From Synechococcus elongatus PCC 11801 (GTDB lineage Bacteria; Cyanobacteriota; Cyanobacteriia; Synechococcales; Synechococcaceae): a stretch of 64,000 nucleotides of DNA. The translations under genes and the position numbers were made by a program. Positions 9,695 through 18,103 of this stretch are shown here, piece after piece. The stretch spans positions 744,001 through 808,000 of the forward strand of contig NZ_CP030139.2 of NCBI RefSeq assembly GCF_003846445.2. Direction: 5' to 3'. Positions within the stretch are counted from its first letter, which is position 1, and each line of letters starts with the position of its first letter. The notes beneath the pieces are model-generated. The model was not told where the DNA came from and searched no databases. It saw nothing but the letters and a program-made list of their open reading frames with translations.

Positions 9695-10675
9695 ATGTTC
9701 CCCACGCATCGTCCCCGTCGCCTGCGATCGTCCGAAACTTTGCGCCGGATGGTGCGCGAAACGACGTTGACTTCGGCCGATTTCATCTATCCCCTGTTCG
9801 CGGTGCCCGGCAGTGGCGTCGCCAAGGAAGTGAAATCCATGCCCGGGGTTTATCAACTGTCGATCGACAAGATCGTGGAAGAGGCCAAGGAAGTTTATGA
9901 CCTCGGCATTCCCTCAATCATTCTCTTCGGCATTCCCACCGAAAAAGACAATGATGCAACCGGCGCTTGGCACGATTGCGGCATCGTCCAGAAGGCAGCA
10001 ACCGCCGTCAAAGAAGCGGTGCCTGGGCTGATTGTTGCGGCTGACACCTGCCTGTGTGAATACACGCCCCACGGCCACTGTGGCTACTTGGAAGTCGGCG
10101 ATCTCTCCGGTCGCGTCCTCAATGATCCGACCTTAGAATTGCTGCGCAAAACCGCGGTCTCTCAAGCCAAAGCGGGGGCAGACATCATTGCGCCTTCCGG
10201 CATGATGGATGGCTTTGTCGCCACGATTCGCGAAGCCTTGGATGAAGCGGGCTTTAGCGATACGCCGATCATGGCCTACTCAGCCAAATATGCTTCGGCC
10301 TACTATGGCCCCTTCCGTGATGCGGCTGAATCAGCTCCGCAATTTGGCGATCGCCGTACCTACCAAATGGATCCAGGCAATAGCCGCGAAGCACTCAAGG
10401 AAGTTGAGCTGGATATCGCCGAAGGTGCTGACATTGTCATGGTTAAACCGGCTCTGTCCTACATGGACATCATTTGCCGGATCAAAGAGACCACTGACTT
10501 GCCCGTCGCGGCCTATAACGTTTCTGGCGAATATTCGATGGTCAAGGCGGCGGCGCTCAATGGCTGGATCGATGAAGAGCGGGTAGTGCTGGAAACCCTG
10601 ACTAGCTTTAAGCGGGCTGGGGCGGACCTGATTCTGACTTACCACGCCAAGGATGCCGCTCGCTGGCTCGCCTAA
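9695..10675 (+). CDS. hemB: Delta-aminolevulinic acid dehydratase (porphobilinogen synthase)
   Basis: A 326-residue enzyme joining two 5-aminolevulinate molecules into porphobilinogen, the first common ring of heme, chlorophyll and bilins. The metal-site region [14 protein letters not shown], the first Schiff-base lysine in [18 protein letters not shown] and the second in [13 protein letters not shown] are all present. The length is standard for the family. It stands alone on the plus strand, with divergent and unrelated neighbours. Confidence 0.97.
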   Translation: MFPTHRPRRLRSSETLRRMVRETTLTSADFIYPLFAVPGSGVAKEVKSMPGVYQLSIDKIVEEAKEVYDLGIPSIILFGIPTEKDNDATGAWHDCGIVQKAATAVKEAVPGLIVAADTCLCEYTPHGHCGYLEVGDLSGRVLNDPTLELLRKTAVSQAKAGADIIAPSGMMDGFVATIREALDEAGFSDTPIMAYSAKYASAYYGPFRDAAESAPQFGDRRTYQMDPGNSREALKEVELDIAEGADIVMVKPALSYMDIICRIKETTDLPVAAYNVSGEYSMVKAAALNGWIDEERVVLETLTSFKRAGADLILTYHAKDAARWLA

Positions 10676-10843
10676 CGCAAATTCGACAGGGTTGGGCTGC
10701 GATTCCTGAGCAGTGATCTAAGCCCGCCCGATCGCCCATCTCCAAACATTGACAGTCAGGCAGGATTCCGGCGTGAATTCACGCTGACCATCGAGCGCAA
10801 TGGCACACTGGAAGATCGTTGTGCGCTCAAGGTTCGGTTCGTC

Positions 10844-11167
10844 ATGTCAGCAGCAGCTGAGCTGAATGATCAGCAGTTTGAATCTGCCGTTTTGCAAGCC
10901 CCGGGACTGGTTCTCGTCGATTTTTGGGCGCCGTGGTGTGGGCCTTGCCGTCTGATTGCACCGCTGATGGACTGGGCTGCCCAGACCTATGCTGATCAAC
11001 TCAAGGTTTACAAACTCGAGGTTGATCCCAACCCCGAAACGGTGGCTCGCTACCAAGTTCAAGGCATTCCAACCCTGTTGCTGTTTCAAAACGGCGAATT
11101 GGTGGAGCGCGTCGAAGGTGCCGTCGGACGCGATCGCATTCAGACCCTGATTAACGCCCATCTTTAA
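10844..11167 (+). CDS. Thioredoxin
   Basis: A 107-residue protein with the thioredoxin fold and a canonical WAPWCGPCR active site (two redox cysteines in CGPC), plus the cis-proline loop in VQGIPTLLLF. It reduces protein disulfides in the cytosol with electrons from a thioredoxin reductase. The aminotransferase gene starts only 5 bp after its stop, suggesting cotranscription. Which of the several cyanobacterial thioredoxin types it is cannot be settled here. Confidence 0.93.
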   Translation: MSAAAELNDQQFESAVLQAPGLVLVDFWAPWCGPCRLIAPLMDWAAQTYADQLKVYKLEVDPNPETVARYQVQGIPTLLLFQNGELVERVEGAVGRDRIQTLINAHL

Positions 11168-11172
11168 AGTTC

Positions 11173-12351
11173 ATGCCTAACTTTCGGTTGTCGCAGCGGC
11201 TCGCGCCCTTACAACGCAACGTTTTTGCCGATATGGATCGAGCCAAAGCGGCAGCGATCGCAGCGGGGCAAGAGGTGATTGATCTTTCCTTAGGATCCTC
11301 AGATCTTCCCGCTCCAGATCATGTGGTGGCCGCGATCGCCGCGAGCTTGCAAGACCCTAGCAGCCATGGCTACCTACTGCATCAGGGCACACTCCTGTTT
11401 CGGCAGGCAGCGGCGGCTTGGTACGAACGCAAGTTTGGCCTCGGCGTCGATCCCGAAACGGAAGTCCTGCTGTTAATTGGCTCGCAAGAAGGGACGGCCC
11501 ACCTACCGCTGGCGGTGATGGAGCCTGGCGAGATCGCTCTGCTCCAAGATCCGGGCTATCCCTCCCATGCTGGTGGCGTTTATTTGGCCGGGGGGGAGAT
11601 CTACCGTCTGGCTACAACCGCCGATCGGGGCTTTTTGCCGGACTTCAGCGCCATTCCTACTGATATTTTGTCGCGATCGCGCTTGCTCGTTCTCAGCTAT
11701 CCCCACAACCCAACGACAGCGATCGCGCCGCTGGCCTTTTTTGAAGAGGCCGTGGCCTTCTGCCGTCACCATCAACTGGTGCTGGCCCACGACTTTCCCT
11801 ATCCCGACCTTGGTTTTGATGGCGTCGAGGTGCCCTCAATTTTTCAAGCCGATTGCCAGAAGCAGCAGTCGATCGAATTCTTCTCGCTCTCCAAGTCCTA
11901 CAACATGGGCGGCTTCCGCGTAGGCTTCGCCATCGGCAATGCGGAGTTGATTGGAGCGCTGCGCCGACTGAAAGCTGTGGTGGACTTCAACCAGTACCAA
12001 GGTATTTTGGCGGGGGCGATCGCCGCTCTTTCGGGACCACAGGATTGTGTGGAAGCGACCCGTCAACGTTTCCGTGATCGCCGCGACATTTTTATTGATG
12101 CGCTGGCCGCCACAGGTTGGACGATTCCTAAGCCGGTTTCGACCATGTACCTTTGGGCACCGCTGCCTGCACCTTGGCAAACGCGATCGCTCGAATTCTG
12201 CGAGCAGCTTGTCGCTCAAACCGGCGTCGCCGCTTCCCCTGGCATTGGTTTTGGCGACTGTGGCGAAGGCTTTGTCCGCTTTGCCCTCGTGCACGATCGC
12301 GATCGGCTGGAAGAAGCTGCTAGACGGATTACCCAGTTCTTAGTCAGCTGA
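11173..12351 (+). CDS. Class I/II PLP-dependent aminotransferase
   Basis: A 392-residue fold-type I aminotransferase. SLSKSYNMGGFRVGFAIG carries the PLP-binding lysine, and SYPHNPTTA and HDFPYPDLGFDG carry the cofactor-contacting Asn and Asp/Tyr. It resembles the aspartate/LL-diaminopimelate aminotransferase branch, but the N-terminus is not that of canonical DapL. I therefore give only the class. The exact amino donor is unknown. Confidence 0.85.
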   Translation: MPNFRLSQRLAPLQRNVFADMDRAKAAAIAAGQEVIDLSLGSSDLPAPDHVVAAIAASLQDPSSHGYLLHQGTLLFRQAAAAWYERKFGLGVDPETEVLLLIGSQEGTAHLPLAVMEPGEIALLQDPGYPSHAGGVYLAGGEIYRLATTADRGFLPDFSAIPTDILSRSRLLVLSYPHNPTTAIAPLAFFEEAVAFCRHHQLVLAHDFPYPDLGFDGVEVPSIFQADCQKQQSIEFFSLSKSYNMGGFRVGFAIGNAELIGALRRLKAVVDFNQYQGILAGAIAALSGPQDCVEATRQRFRDRRDIFIDALAATGWTIPKPVSTMYLWAPLPAPWQTRSLEFCEQLVAQTGVAASPGIGFGDCGEGFVRFALVHDRDRLEEAARRITQFLVS

Positions 12352-12390
12352 GGTTTCTGGGCTGGTGTGAGGTGAGCGGGTCCAAACGGT

Positions 12391-12855
12391 TTAGGTCCGT
12401 TTGATCGCCCGCTGAATATCTCGCTCATCTTGGCGACGACGCTCAGTATCGCGCTTGTCATGCAATTTCTTACCGCGTCCTAAGCCGAGGGTGACTTTCA
12501 CCCAGCCCTGCTTGAGATACATCTTCAGCGGCACCAAGGTCAGCCCCTTTTGTTCAACCTTGCCGATCAGCTTGCGGATTTCCTCGCGGTGTAGCAGCAG
12601 CTTGCGTGTCCGCAGGGGGTCGTGATTGTAATAAGTGCTTGCTTGGAGGTGCGGCGAAATATGGACGTTGTGCAACCAGACTTCACCATTGCGCACCAAA
12701 GCAAAGCCATCGCGCAGGTTGACCCGCCCCGCCCGAATCGATTTGACCTCCGTGCCGAGGAGTTCAATCCCAGCCTCGAAGGTCTCGAGAATTTCGTATT
12801 GGAAACGAGCCTGACGATTTTCACTCAGAACTTTGATGCCGCCGGAATCGGCCAT
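12391..12855 (-). CDS. smpB: SsrA-binding protein SmpB
   Basis: A 154-residue SmpB. It starts [19 protein letters not shown], followed by [25 protein letters not shown] and the basic tail [17 protein letters not shown]. It binds tmRNA and stalled ribosomes for trans-translation. The tmRNA gene itself is not in this window. It converges with the aminotransferase gene. A short inverted repeat (AAACGG at 12384-12389 and CCGTTT at 12397-12402) overlaps its stop and may help termination, but has no clear U-run. Confidence 0.97.
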   Translation of the reverse strand: MADSGGIKVLSENRQARFQYEILETFEAGIELLGTEVKSIRAGRVNLRDGFALVRNGEVWLHNVHISPHLQASTYYNHDPLRTRKLLLHREEIRKLIGKVEQKGLTLVPLKMYLKQGWVKVTLGLGRGKKLHDKRDTERRRQDERDIQRAIKRT

Positions 12856-12867
12856 GGTTGCCTGTTG

Positions 12868-13161
12868 TTACACCAAAGATCCATTCTGCGCTGTCGCAGA
12901 GCAGACCACACACCATTCGTGGAGTTCGTAGGTCACACAGCCGGACTGGACCAGCGGATCGGCTGCAACAATTTGTTCTGCTTGGCACCGCGACTCAGCT
13001 TGAAAGAGCAACATGCCCCCTCCGCGCTCAGCCCAGTAGCCACTACTGGCTTGGTGACCGGCTGCATTCAGCTGACGGACGTAGTCTAAATGAGCTGGGA
13101 CATAGCGATCAAAAACCGCTTTTTCCACGCGTCCCTGCTCAATTTTGACAAACCAAGGCAT
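12868..13161 (-). CDS. YciI-family protein
   Basis: A 97-residue protein of the YciI/dimeric ferredoxin-like alpha-beta fold: RYVPAHLDYVRQLNAAG, GGGMLLFQAES and ADPLVQSGCVTYELHEW. Start chosen at MPWFVKIEQG (13161); five extra upstream residues are possible. Family members are small cytosolic proteins of poorly known function. It ends 12 bp upstream of the smpB start on the same strand, so the two may share a transcript. Confidence 0.75.
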   Translation of the reverse strand: MPWFVKIEQGRVEKAVFDRYVPAHLDYVRQLNAAGHQASSGYWAERGGGMLLFQAESRCQAEQIVAADPLVQSGCVTYELHEWCVVCSATAQNGSLV

Positions 13162-13284
13162 AGACCAGGCCAGCAACTGGCACTAGTTTATCGGGGAGTG
13201 TGGTGGCGGTAACAGTTCTGCTCTGGACAGGGCCGCTAAAGTATCGCCAACTTGTGATGGCGATGATGGCGATCGCGACCTCCT

Positions 13285-13788
13285 ATGACAGCCCTTGATC
13301 GTGCCGAAGATTGGTTTCGTCAGTTACTTGCGGCTGAGCGGAATCATCGCAATAACGCAATGCTGCGGCTGATTTACTATGCAGGTTTGCGCCCAGAAGA
13401 ATTGACTGCTATCCGTTGGCAGGATGTCCGCGCGATCGGGGGGAACCAAGGTCTGTTGACTTTACCCACGGGGGGTGAACTGTTGCTCCCGAGTCACTGC
13501 TGGAGCCACCTCCTCTATTTGCGATCGCCCCAAACCAACGCTCAATCCCTGATCTTTCTCAGCCGCCATGGCAGCGCTCTCAGCCCAGCCCGAGTCAGTG
13601 GCATTGTTCGCAATGCTGCCCGCCGCGTTGGCTTGACTTTTCCCTGCACTGCCCAACAACTCTGGGATTGCCATGCCCAAAGTGCGGTTGAACGTGGTGC
13701 CCCTGTTGCCCTGATTGCTGCGACGCTTCGCACCGGCCAACATCTGGGACACTACATCGGTCAGACCTCTGCGGCTTATCTCGGCTGA
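13285..13788 (+). CDS. Degenerate tyrosine-recombinase (phage integrase) catalytic-domain protein
   Basis: A 167-residue protein covering only the catalytic half of a tyrosine recombinase. The first catalytic arginine region (IYYAGLRPEELTAIRWQDV) is recognisable. The HxxR box, however, reads QQLW (CTAQQLWDCHAQSAVERGAP), so the His and second Arg are missing. A GHYIG...AAYLG end may hold the histidine and tyrosine of the last motif. There is no N-terminal arm-binding domain. It is probably inactive as a recombinase, or reused for DNA binding. It borders an AT-rich patch. Confidence 0.6.
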   Translation: MTALDRAEDWFRQLLAAERNHRNNAMLRLIYYAGLRPEELTAIRWQDVRAIGGNQGLLTLPTGGELLLPSHCWSHLLYLRSPQTNAQSLIFLSRHGSALSPARVSGIVRNAARRVGLTFPCTAQQLWDCHAQSAVERGAPVALIAATLRTGQHLGHYIGQTSAAYLG

Positions 13789-14416
13789 AAAAGTTTGACA
13801 TCAAAAGTCTCGTTGAAAGCCTGCGATCGCTGCACACCTCTCCAGAGCTAATAGCGATAGCGATCGTCTCATATTTACTGACAGTCTATTTCCTGGACTG
13901 AGGCAGGAGTACCATCCCCCTTAAACAGGCTTGATCGACTGTCCTTAATCTAGCCAGATTTCGTGACTAGTTTGAAGGTGACTCTCAGCTGCTCAACGGT
14001 TTACATTAAATTGCATGAGTAATTAAAAGCCTAAATTCAAAAGATCAAGATTAGAAGCAATGGACAGAGCCATCATTCGAAATGATCAGAATCAACTCGT
14101 TACATTGCAGTTTCAGCGAGATATTAATTATTTTTTTATTTTCACAAAAACCACTCTCGTTTCGAGAACTATAGCTCTCAGATATCCAGATCTCAGAAAA
14201 GATTAAAATACAAGACTCAATTCAGATTTTTACCTATCCAAACACGAATAAACTTTTGAGAACTCTAGGGCAATTTTTATTGCCACTAAAAGTAATTTAT
14301 CGTGATGAATCAAACTTTTGCTTGAATTTGCAGAGACCTTCCTGAAAATTCAGGGATTTTCGGCTATAAGTAAGGTCATCTTGTTTTTCTCAGTGCGTTG
14401 GCACTTAAGAATTAAG
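13789..14416 (+). other. AT-rich non-coding stretch with small inverted repeats
   Basis: About 630 bp with no convincing gene and a clear drop in GC content relative to both sides. Two short inverted repeats are visible: GGCAA at 14269-14273 pairing with TTGCC at 14280-14284, and CCTGAA-AA-TTCAGG at 14341-14354. The second lies some 60 bp before the DUF3102 start and could be an operator. No tRNA-like structure or direct repeat resembling an attachment site was found. Confidence 0.5.
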
Positions 14417-15043
14417 ATGCATATCACTATAGTTCCCCAAACAACTGAGATTCTTTCACCAGAAATGCTAGATATCTCAACAATCAGTCATCAAGCAAAT
14501 ATTCTCTACTTCGAAATTCAAAAACTAGAGTCACAAAAGCTATTGCGATCGCTAGCAATCGGCTACTTACTATCCCAAGCAAAAGCCCTCCTACCCACTG
14601 GTAGCTGGGAGCAATGGGTCTCAGAACATTGCACCTTTAAGCGCAGCATGGCCGATGAGTACCGCTTCCTTTGGGAGCATCGCCAAGAGCTCTTTGAAGC
14701 ACTCAATATCCCCATTCTGGATGATCAAGTGTTCATCAAAAGCGCTGCCAACCCTCAATTCCAACCGGTTGAGCCTGAACTCCGAGATTGCCAAGAGCTC
14801 AATCTTTCTATCCGACAAGCACTCAAGGTAATTCGGCACAGTAAGCGCTTAATCAAGAAGCAAAACACGCCGCAGCAGATTTACCACAGAATCGAAATTG
14901 TTGTCTCAGAATTTGAGCCAACAGAACTGGATCGCCTTGTGGGTCAGTTACATCAAGACTTTCAGCAAGCGATCACAAAAATTAGTATTCGTGAGATTCA
15001 TCGCCCCCATCATCGGCGGAGAATTAGGCCTGAAGCTGTCTAA
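14417..15043 (+). CDS. DUF3102-like protein
   Basis: A 208-residue protein. Residues 45-110 (AIGYLLSQAKALLPTGSWEQ, then WVSEHCTFKRSMADEYRFL) match the style of DUF3102, a domain found in phage, plasmid and island proteins (AK..L..G.W..W....C.F....A..Y..L). The C-terminal third is basic and ends in RPHHRRRIRPEAV. The ATG at 14417 is chosen over an upstream extension from 14318. Function is unknown. Codon use is AT-rich, unlike the flanking hypE and smpB, which suggests transfer. Confidence 0.6.
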   Translation: MHITIVPQTTEILSPEMLDISTISHQANILYFEIQKLESQKLLRSLAIGYLLSQAKALLPTGSWEQWVSEHCTFKRSMADEYRFLWEHRQELFEALNIPILDDQVFIKSAANPQFQPVEPELRDCQELNLSIRQALKVIRHSKRLIKKQNTPQQIYHRIEIVVSEFEPTELDRLVGQLHQDFQQAITKISIREIHRPHHRRRIRPEAV

Positions 15044-15203
15044 AGCTTCTTTTTCACACGCTAGCCTCAGTCTCTATCAAGCTCAGTCCGTCTCTTCTGA
15101 GGCTCAGCTGCTGCTGAAAAATTAACGCATCGTTGCAGAGCTTATTCTCCAGCGATCGCGCCTGTCTTTTCATTAGAAATTAGAGCCTAAAAAGGATAAA
15201 GCC

Positions 15204-15353
15204 ATGAAGCCGCAATATAGCGACCGACAAATTGCAATGGCCAAACGCTTTTTGCGTCAATTTCATAGCCATACTCCCACCACGCAAGAAGCCATTATCG
15301 TCTTGCAGTGGAGTGAAGGAGTTTCCAAGCAACCCGATCGCTCCTGCGGCTAA
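15204..15353 (+). CDS. Small hypothetical protein, 49 residues
   Basis: A short ORF beginning MKPQYSDRQIAMAKRFLRQF and ending in ...PDRSCG. It is preceded by AAAGGA about 7 bases before the ATG, a good ribosome-binding site. It is basic at the N-terminus and predicted helical. It lies 160 bp after the DUF3102 gene in the same AT-rich patch and could belong with it. I recognise no family. Confidence 0.45.
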   Translation: MKPQYSDRQIAMAKRFLRQFHSHTPTTQEAIIVLQWSEGVSKQPDRSCG

Positions 15354-15540
15354 TCCGGATTGATTGCAGCACTAGGCGATCGCAGCCTTGAGAGGGAGCG
15401 TTCACGATCGCTCTTGCAATTCATCACAAGTGCCACTTTAGCCAGCCAAGTCAACCTACTTTAGATGGGCAGAAGTCCTGAATCTATCTGCGATCGCAGA
15501 CGGAGAGAAGACTTTGCCAGCTGTCTTTCTCAAGTGCTGC

Positions 15541-16572
15541 ATGATCTGGGATTGTCCATTACCGTCAACCGGTGGCGATCGCATTCAACTCGCCCATGGG
15601 AGTGGTGGTCGCCAGATGAATCAGCTGATCGAGACGATATTTCGATCAGCCTTTGAAGACTCCCCAACCGTTGCGGCTGACGCTGCAGTTTTGACTCTGC
15701 CCAGCGATCGCATTGCAGTTAGTACCGATAGTTTTGTCATCCAACCGTTGTTTTTTCCCGGTGGTGATATCGGCTCGCTGGCTGTGCATGGCACAGTTAA
15801 TGACTTGCTGATGCGCGGAGCCACTCCCCATAGCCTGACGGCCAGCTTCATCCTCGAAGAGGGCTTCCCGATCGCTACCCTGACGAGCCTTGTCCAGTCA
15901 ATGGCTTCTGCTGCCCAAGCTGATGGAGTCCACATTTGTGCGGGTGATACCAAAGTCGTGGAGCGGGGCAAAGCTGACGGTGTCTACATTACGACCACGG
16001 GAATCGGCAGCCTACTGCCCGATCGACAGATCGGTCCGCAGCAGATTCAGGTCGGCGATGCCATTGTGATCAATGGAGACTTGGGACGGCATGGGGTTGC
16101 GGTTCTTGCTTGTCGCGAGGGATTGACGTTGGAGCTGCCGCTGCTCAGTGATGCTGCCAGTTTGCGATCGCCCGTTTTGGGTTTGCTCGACGCTGGAGTT
16201 GATCTGCACTGTTTGCGCGATCTCACGCGGGGAGGACTCGCTAGCGCCCTGAATGAGCTGGCTGCCGTGGGCGTGGGCATGGATATTGAAGCAGCTGCAA
16301 TTCCAGTCGATCCGGTAGTTGCCGGCGTCTGCGAAATTCTGGGGTTGGATCCACTGCAAGTGGCCAACGAAGGCCGATTTGTGGCTTTTCTCCCCGCCGA
16401 TCAAGTGGCGATCGCCCTAGAGACCTTGCGCCAGATTTGGCCCGATCAGGAACCTCGCTGGATTGGTTGCGTCCAATCAACCACGCCTGGCCTCGTGCGG
16501 TTGCGCCAGCCTTTTGGGGGCGATCGCCTCTTAGAAATGCTCAGTGGCGAACAGTTGCCCCGCATTTGCTAA
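15541..16572 (+). CDS. hypE: Hydrogenase maturation protein HypE
   Basis: A 343-residue HypE, which dehydrates a carbamoyl group on its C-terminal cysteine to make the cyanide ligand of NiFe hydrogenase. The glycine-rich IQLAHGSGGRQMNQLIE start, the ATP-site stretches (DSFVIQPLFFPGGDIG; GDTKVVERGKADG) and the essential C-terminal PRIC are present. The ATG at 15541 places CPLP before the conserved start. A TTG at 15514 would add 9 residues. No other hyp or hox genes are adjacent. Confidence 0.93.
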   Translation: MIWDCPLPSTGGDRIQLAHGSGGRQMNQLIETIFRSAFEDSPTVAADAAVLTLPSDRIAVSTDSFVIQPLFFPGGDIGSLAVHGTVNDLLMRGATPHSLTASFILEEGFPIATLTSLVQSMASAAQADGVHICAGDTKVVERGKADGVYITTTGIGSLLPDRQIGPQQIQVGDAIVINGDLGRHGVAVLACREGLTLELPLLSDAASLRSPVLGLLDAGVDLHCLRDLTRGGLASALNELAAVGVGMDIEAAAIPVDPVVAGVCEILGLDPLQVANEGRFVAFLPADQVAIALETLRQIWPDQEPRWIGCVQSTTPGLVRLRQPFGGDRLLEMLSGEQLPRIC

Positions 16573-16610
16573 AGGCTGGGCTGATTCCTGACCCTTCCCA
16601 CCGATTCCCG

Positions 16611-17060
16611 ATGTCTCGACTCCTGCAAAAGTTGGCCTTGGTAAGCCTGTTGGGGGCTCTCACTATTCCAGCCGTCGCCCATGCCCAGGCCAATCCCAAT
16701 GGCGATCGCCCCAATCGCACACAGCGCTGGGAGCAACTGAATCTCACGCCTGAACAGCGCCAACAGCTCAGCAGTCTCCGCGAGCAAGATAAAGCGCAAC
16801 TGAAACAGCTCCGCGAACAAATCAAAGCTACTCAAACCCAACTGCGACAGCTGTGGGCCAGCAATGCCAGTGAGTCTCAACTCAGCCAACAGCAAGCTCA
16901 GCTCAATGCGCTCAAGCAACAGGCCCAGCAGCTGCGTTTTCAACAGAGCTTGAAACTCCGAGCCATTCTCACACCCGAGCAACGTCAACAGCTCCAACAA
17001 CAGCGATCGGAACGCCGCCAACAGTGGCGTGAGCGTGGCGGAGCAGAGTCCCCGAACTGA
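16611..17060 (+). CDS. Spy/CpxP-like periplasmic LTxxQ protein
   Basis: A 149-residue secreted protein. A signal peptide at residues 1-25 ends in AVAHA|Q. The mature part is Gln/Arg-rich and helical, with two LTPEQRQQL motifs (about residues 43 and 121), the signature of the Spy/CpxP LTxxQ family of periplasmic chaperones. The start at 16611 gives a proper signal peptide, whereas the longer open frame from 16437 overlaps hypE. Role in envelope stress is inferred from the family. Confidence 0.75.
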   Translation: MSRLLQKLALVSLLGALTIPAVAHAQANPNGDRPNRTQRWEQLNLTPEQRQQLSSLREQDKAQLKQLREQIKATQTQLRQLWASNASESQLSQQQAQLNALKQQAQQLRFQQSLKLRAILTPEQRQQLQQQRSERRQQWRERGGAESPN

Positions 17061-17096
17061 ACCTTGACTGCTTTGGATACAGCCGTCTGTCAAAGG

Positions 17097-17125
17097 AAAG
17101 CCGGTGCGATCGCGCCGGTTTTGTT
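17097..17125 (+). terminator. Rho-independent terminator candidate containing a HIP1 octamer
   Basis: CCGGTGCGATCGCGCCGG at 17101-17118 is a palindrome with one mismatched pair. It is preceded by AAAG and followed by TTTTGTT, giving a stem with a U-tract 36 bp after the Spy-like gene. The GCGATCGC repeat forms the centre of the stem. Confidence 0.5.
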
Positions 17126-17284
17126 GTGAAACTTGAGGCCATCTAACCTGAGCGATCACAAGTCTGCTGTTGGTCAGGATTAGCAGCAGCTGACCGCCTG
17201 AGACTCCATATTTCATCCCCAGTTTTTCTGGAGCTTTTTAAGGAGCTCGATATAGTCGACCCATAGGGTCAAGGCAAAAAGACT

Positions 17285-18001
17285 ATGGGCACCTTTGTTC
17301 TAATTCATGGCGCAGGATCGGGCGCTTGGGTGTGGCATAAGGTTGCGCCGCGGTTGGAGCATCAAGGACATACCGTTATTACTCCGGACCTGCCGGGGCA
17401 CGGCCGCAATCCCCGACCGATGGCGGAGATTACTTTGGCTCGCTATGCAGACTCTGTTTGCGACATCCTGCGTGCCCAATCCGAGCCGGTGGTGTTAGTC
17501 GGGCATAGTCTGGGTGGGGCCGTGATCAGCCAAGCAGCGGAGGCTTGTCCTGAAAAAATTCAGACCTTGGTCTATCTGGCGGGTTATTTGCTGCGGAACG
17601 GTGAAAGTCCCTTGGATATTTCGCAGACGGACAGTGAGTCCCTGATGATGGGGACTGCAGTCTTCTCAGACGACCAGCTTTCAGCAACTTGCCAGCCCGA
17701 AGCATTGCAAGAGCTGGGCTACGCTGACTGTTCTGCAGAAGATCTGGCGCTGGTGCGATCGCTGATCACTCCCCAAGCAGTGGCTCCCCTCTCCACGCCG
17801 GTACAAATCACAGCCGAGCGAGCGGGGCGAGTCCCCAAGGTCTACATCCTCTGTACTCAGGACAAAGTTATTGGTCCCGCCACCCAGCGGCGAATGGCGG
17901 AGGCTGGGGGCTGCGATCGCCTGCTGACTCTGGACACCAGCCACAATCCCTATCTCTCTGCTCCCCAAGCCGTTGCCGATTGTCTATTGACAGTGCTTTG
18001 A
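17285..18001 (+). CDS. Alpha/beta hydrolase, plant methylesterase-like
   Basis: A 238-residue single-domain alpha/beta hydrolase. The oxyanion-hole LIHGAGSGAWVW, the nucleophile elbow VGHSLGGAV (Ser in GHSLG) and the C-terminal DTSHNPYLSAP, with the catalytic His, resemble the salicylate/jasmonate methylesterase (HNL-like) group. It has no signal peptide, so it is cytosolic. The substrate is unknown. It is a single gene with a 224 bp upstream gap that contains the preceding terminator. Confidence 0.8.
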   Translation: MGTFVLIHGAGSGAWVWHKVAPRLEHQGHTVITPDLPGHGRNPRPMAEITLARYADSVCDILRAQSEPVVLVGHSLGGAVISQAAEACPEKIQTLVYLAGYLLRNGESPLDISQTDSESLMMGTAVFSDDQLSATCQPEALQELGYADCSAEDLALVRSLITPQAVAPLSTPVQITAERAGRVPKVYILCTQDKVIGPATQRRMAEAGGCDRLLTLDTSHNPYLSAPQAVADCLLTVL

Positions 18002-18103
18002 GGGATGCATCCGGCATTGACGCTCAAGTTAGTACGGGAATGGATATGCCCCAAGTAACCGTACCTGCTGGCTGGGTTATCCCGTGGGGAGAAGAGGGTG
18101 TTG

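Noticed and set aside
12384-12402. Bidirectional terminator at the smpB 3' end
   Set aside because: The stem is only 6 bp, lies over the smpB stop codon and lacks U-tracts on either strand; noted in the smpB entry but not called.
14060-14206. 48-codon plus-strand ORF in the AT-rich gap
   Set aside because: No good ribosome-binding site, no recognisable feature, and AT-biased residues expected from non-coding sequence.
13789-15540. tRNA gene or attachment-site repeats flanking the AT-rich patch
   Set aside because: No cloverleaf with a T-loop GTTCRA pattern and no matching direct repeats were found at the edges by eye.
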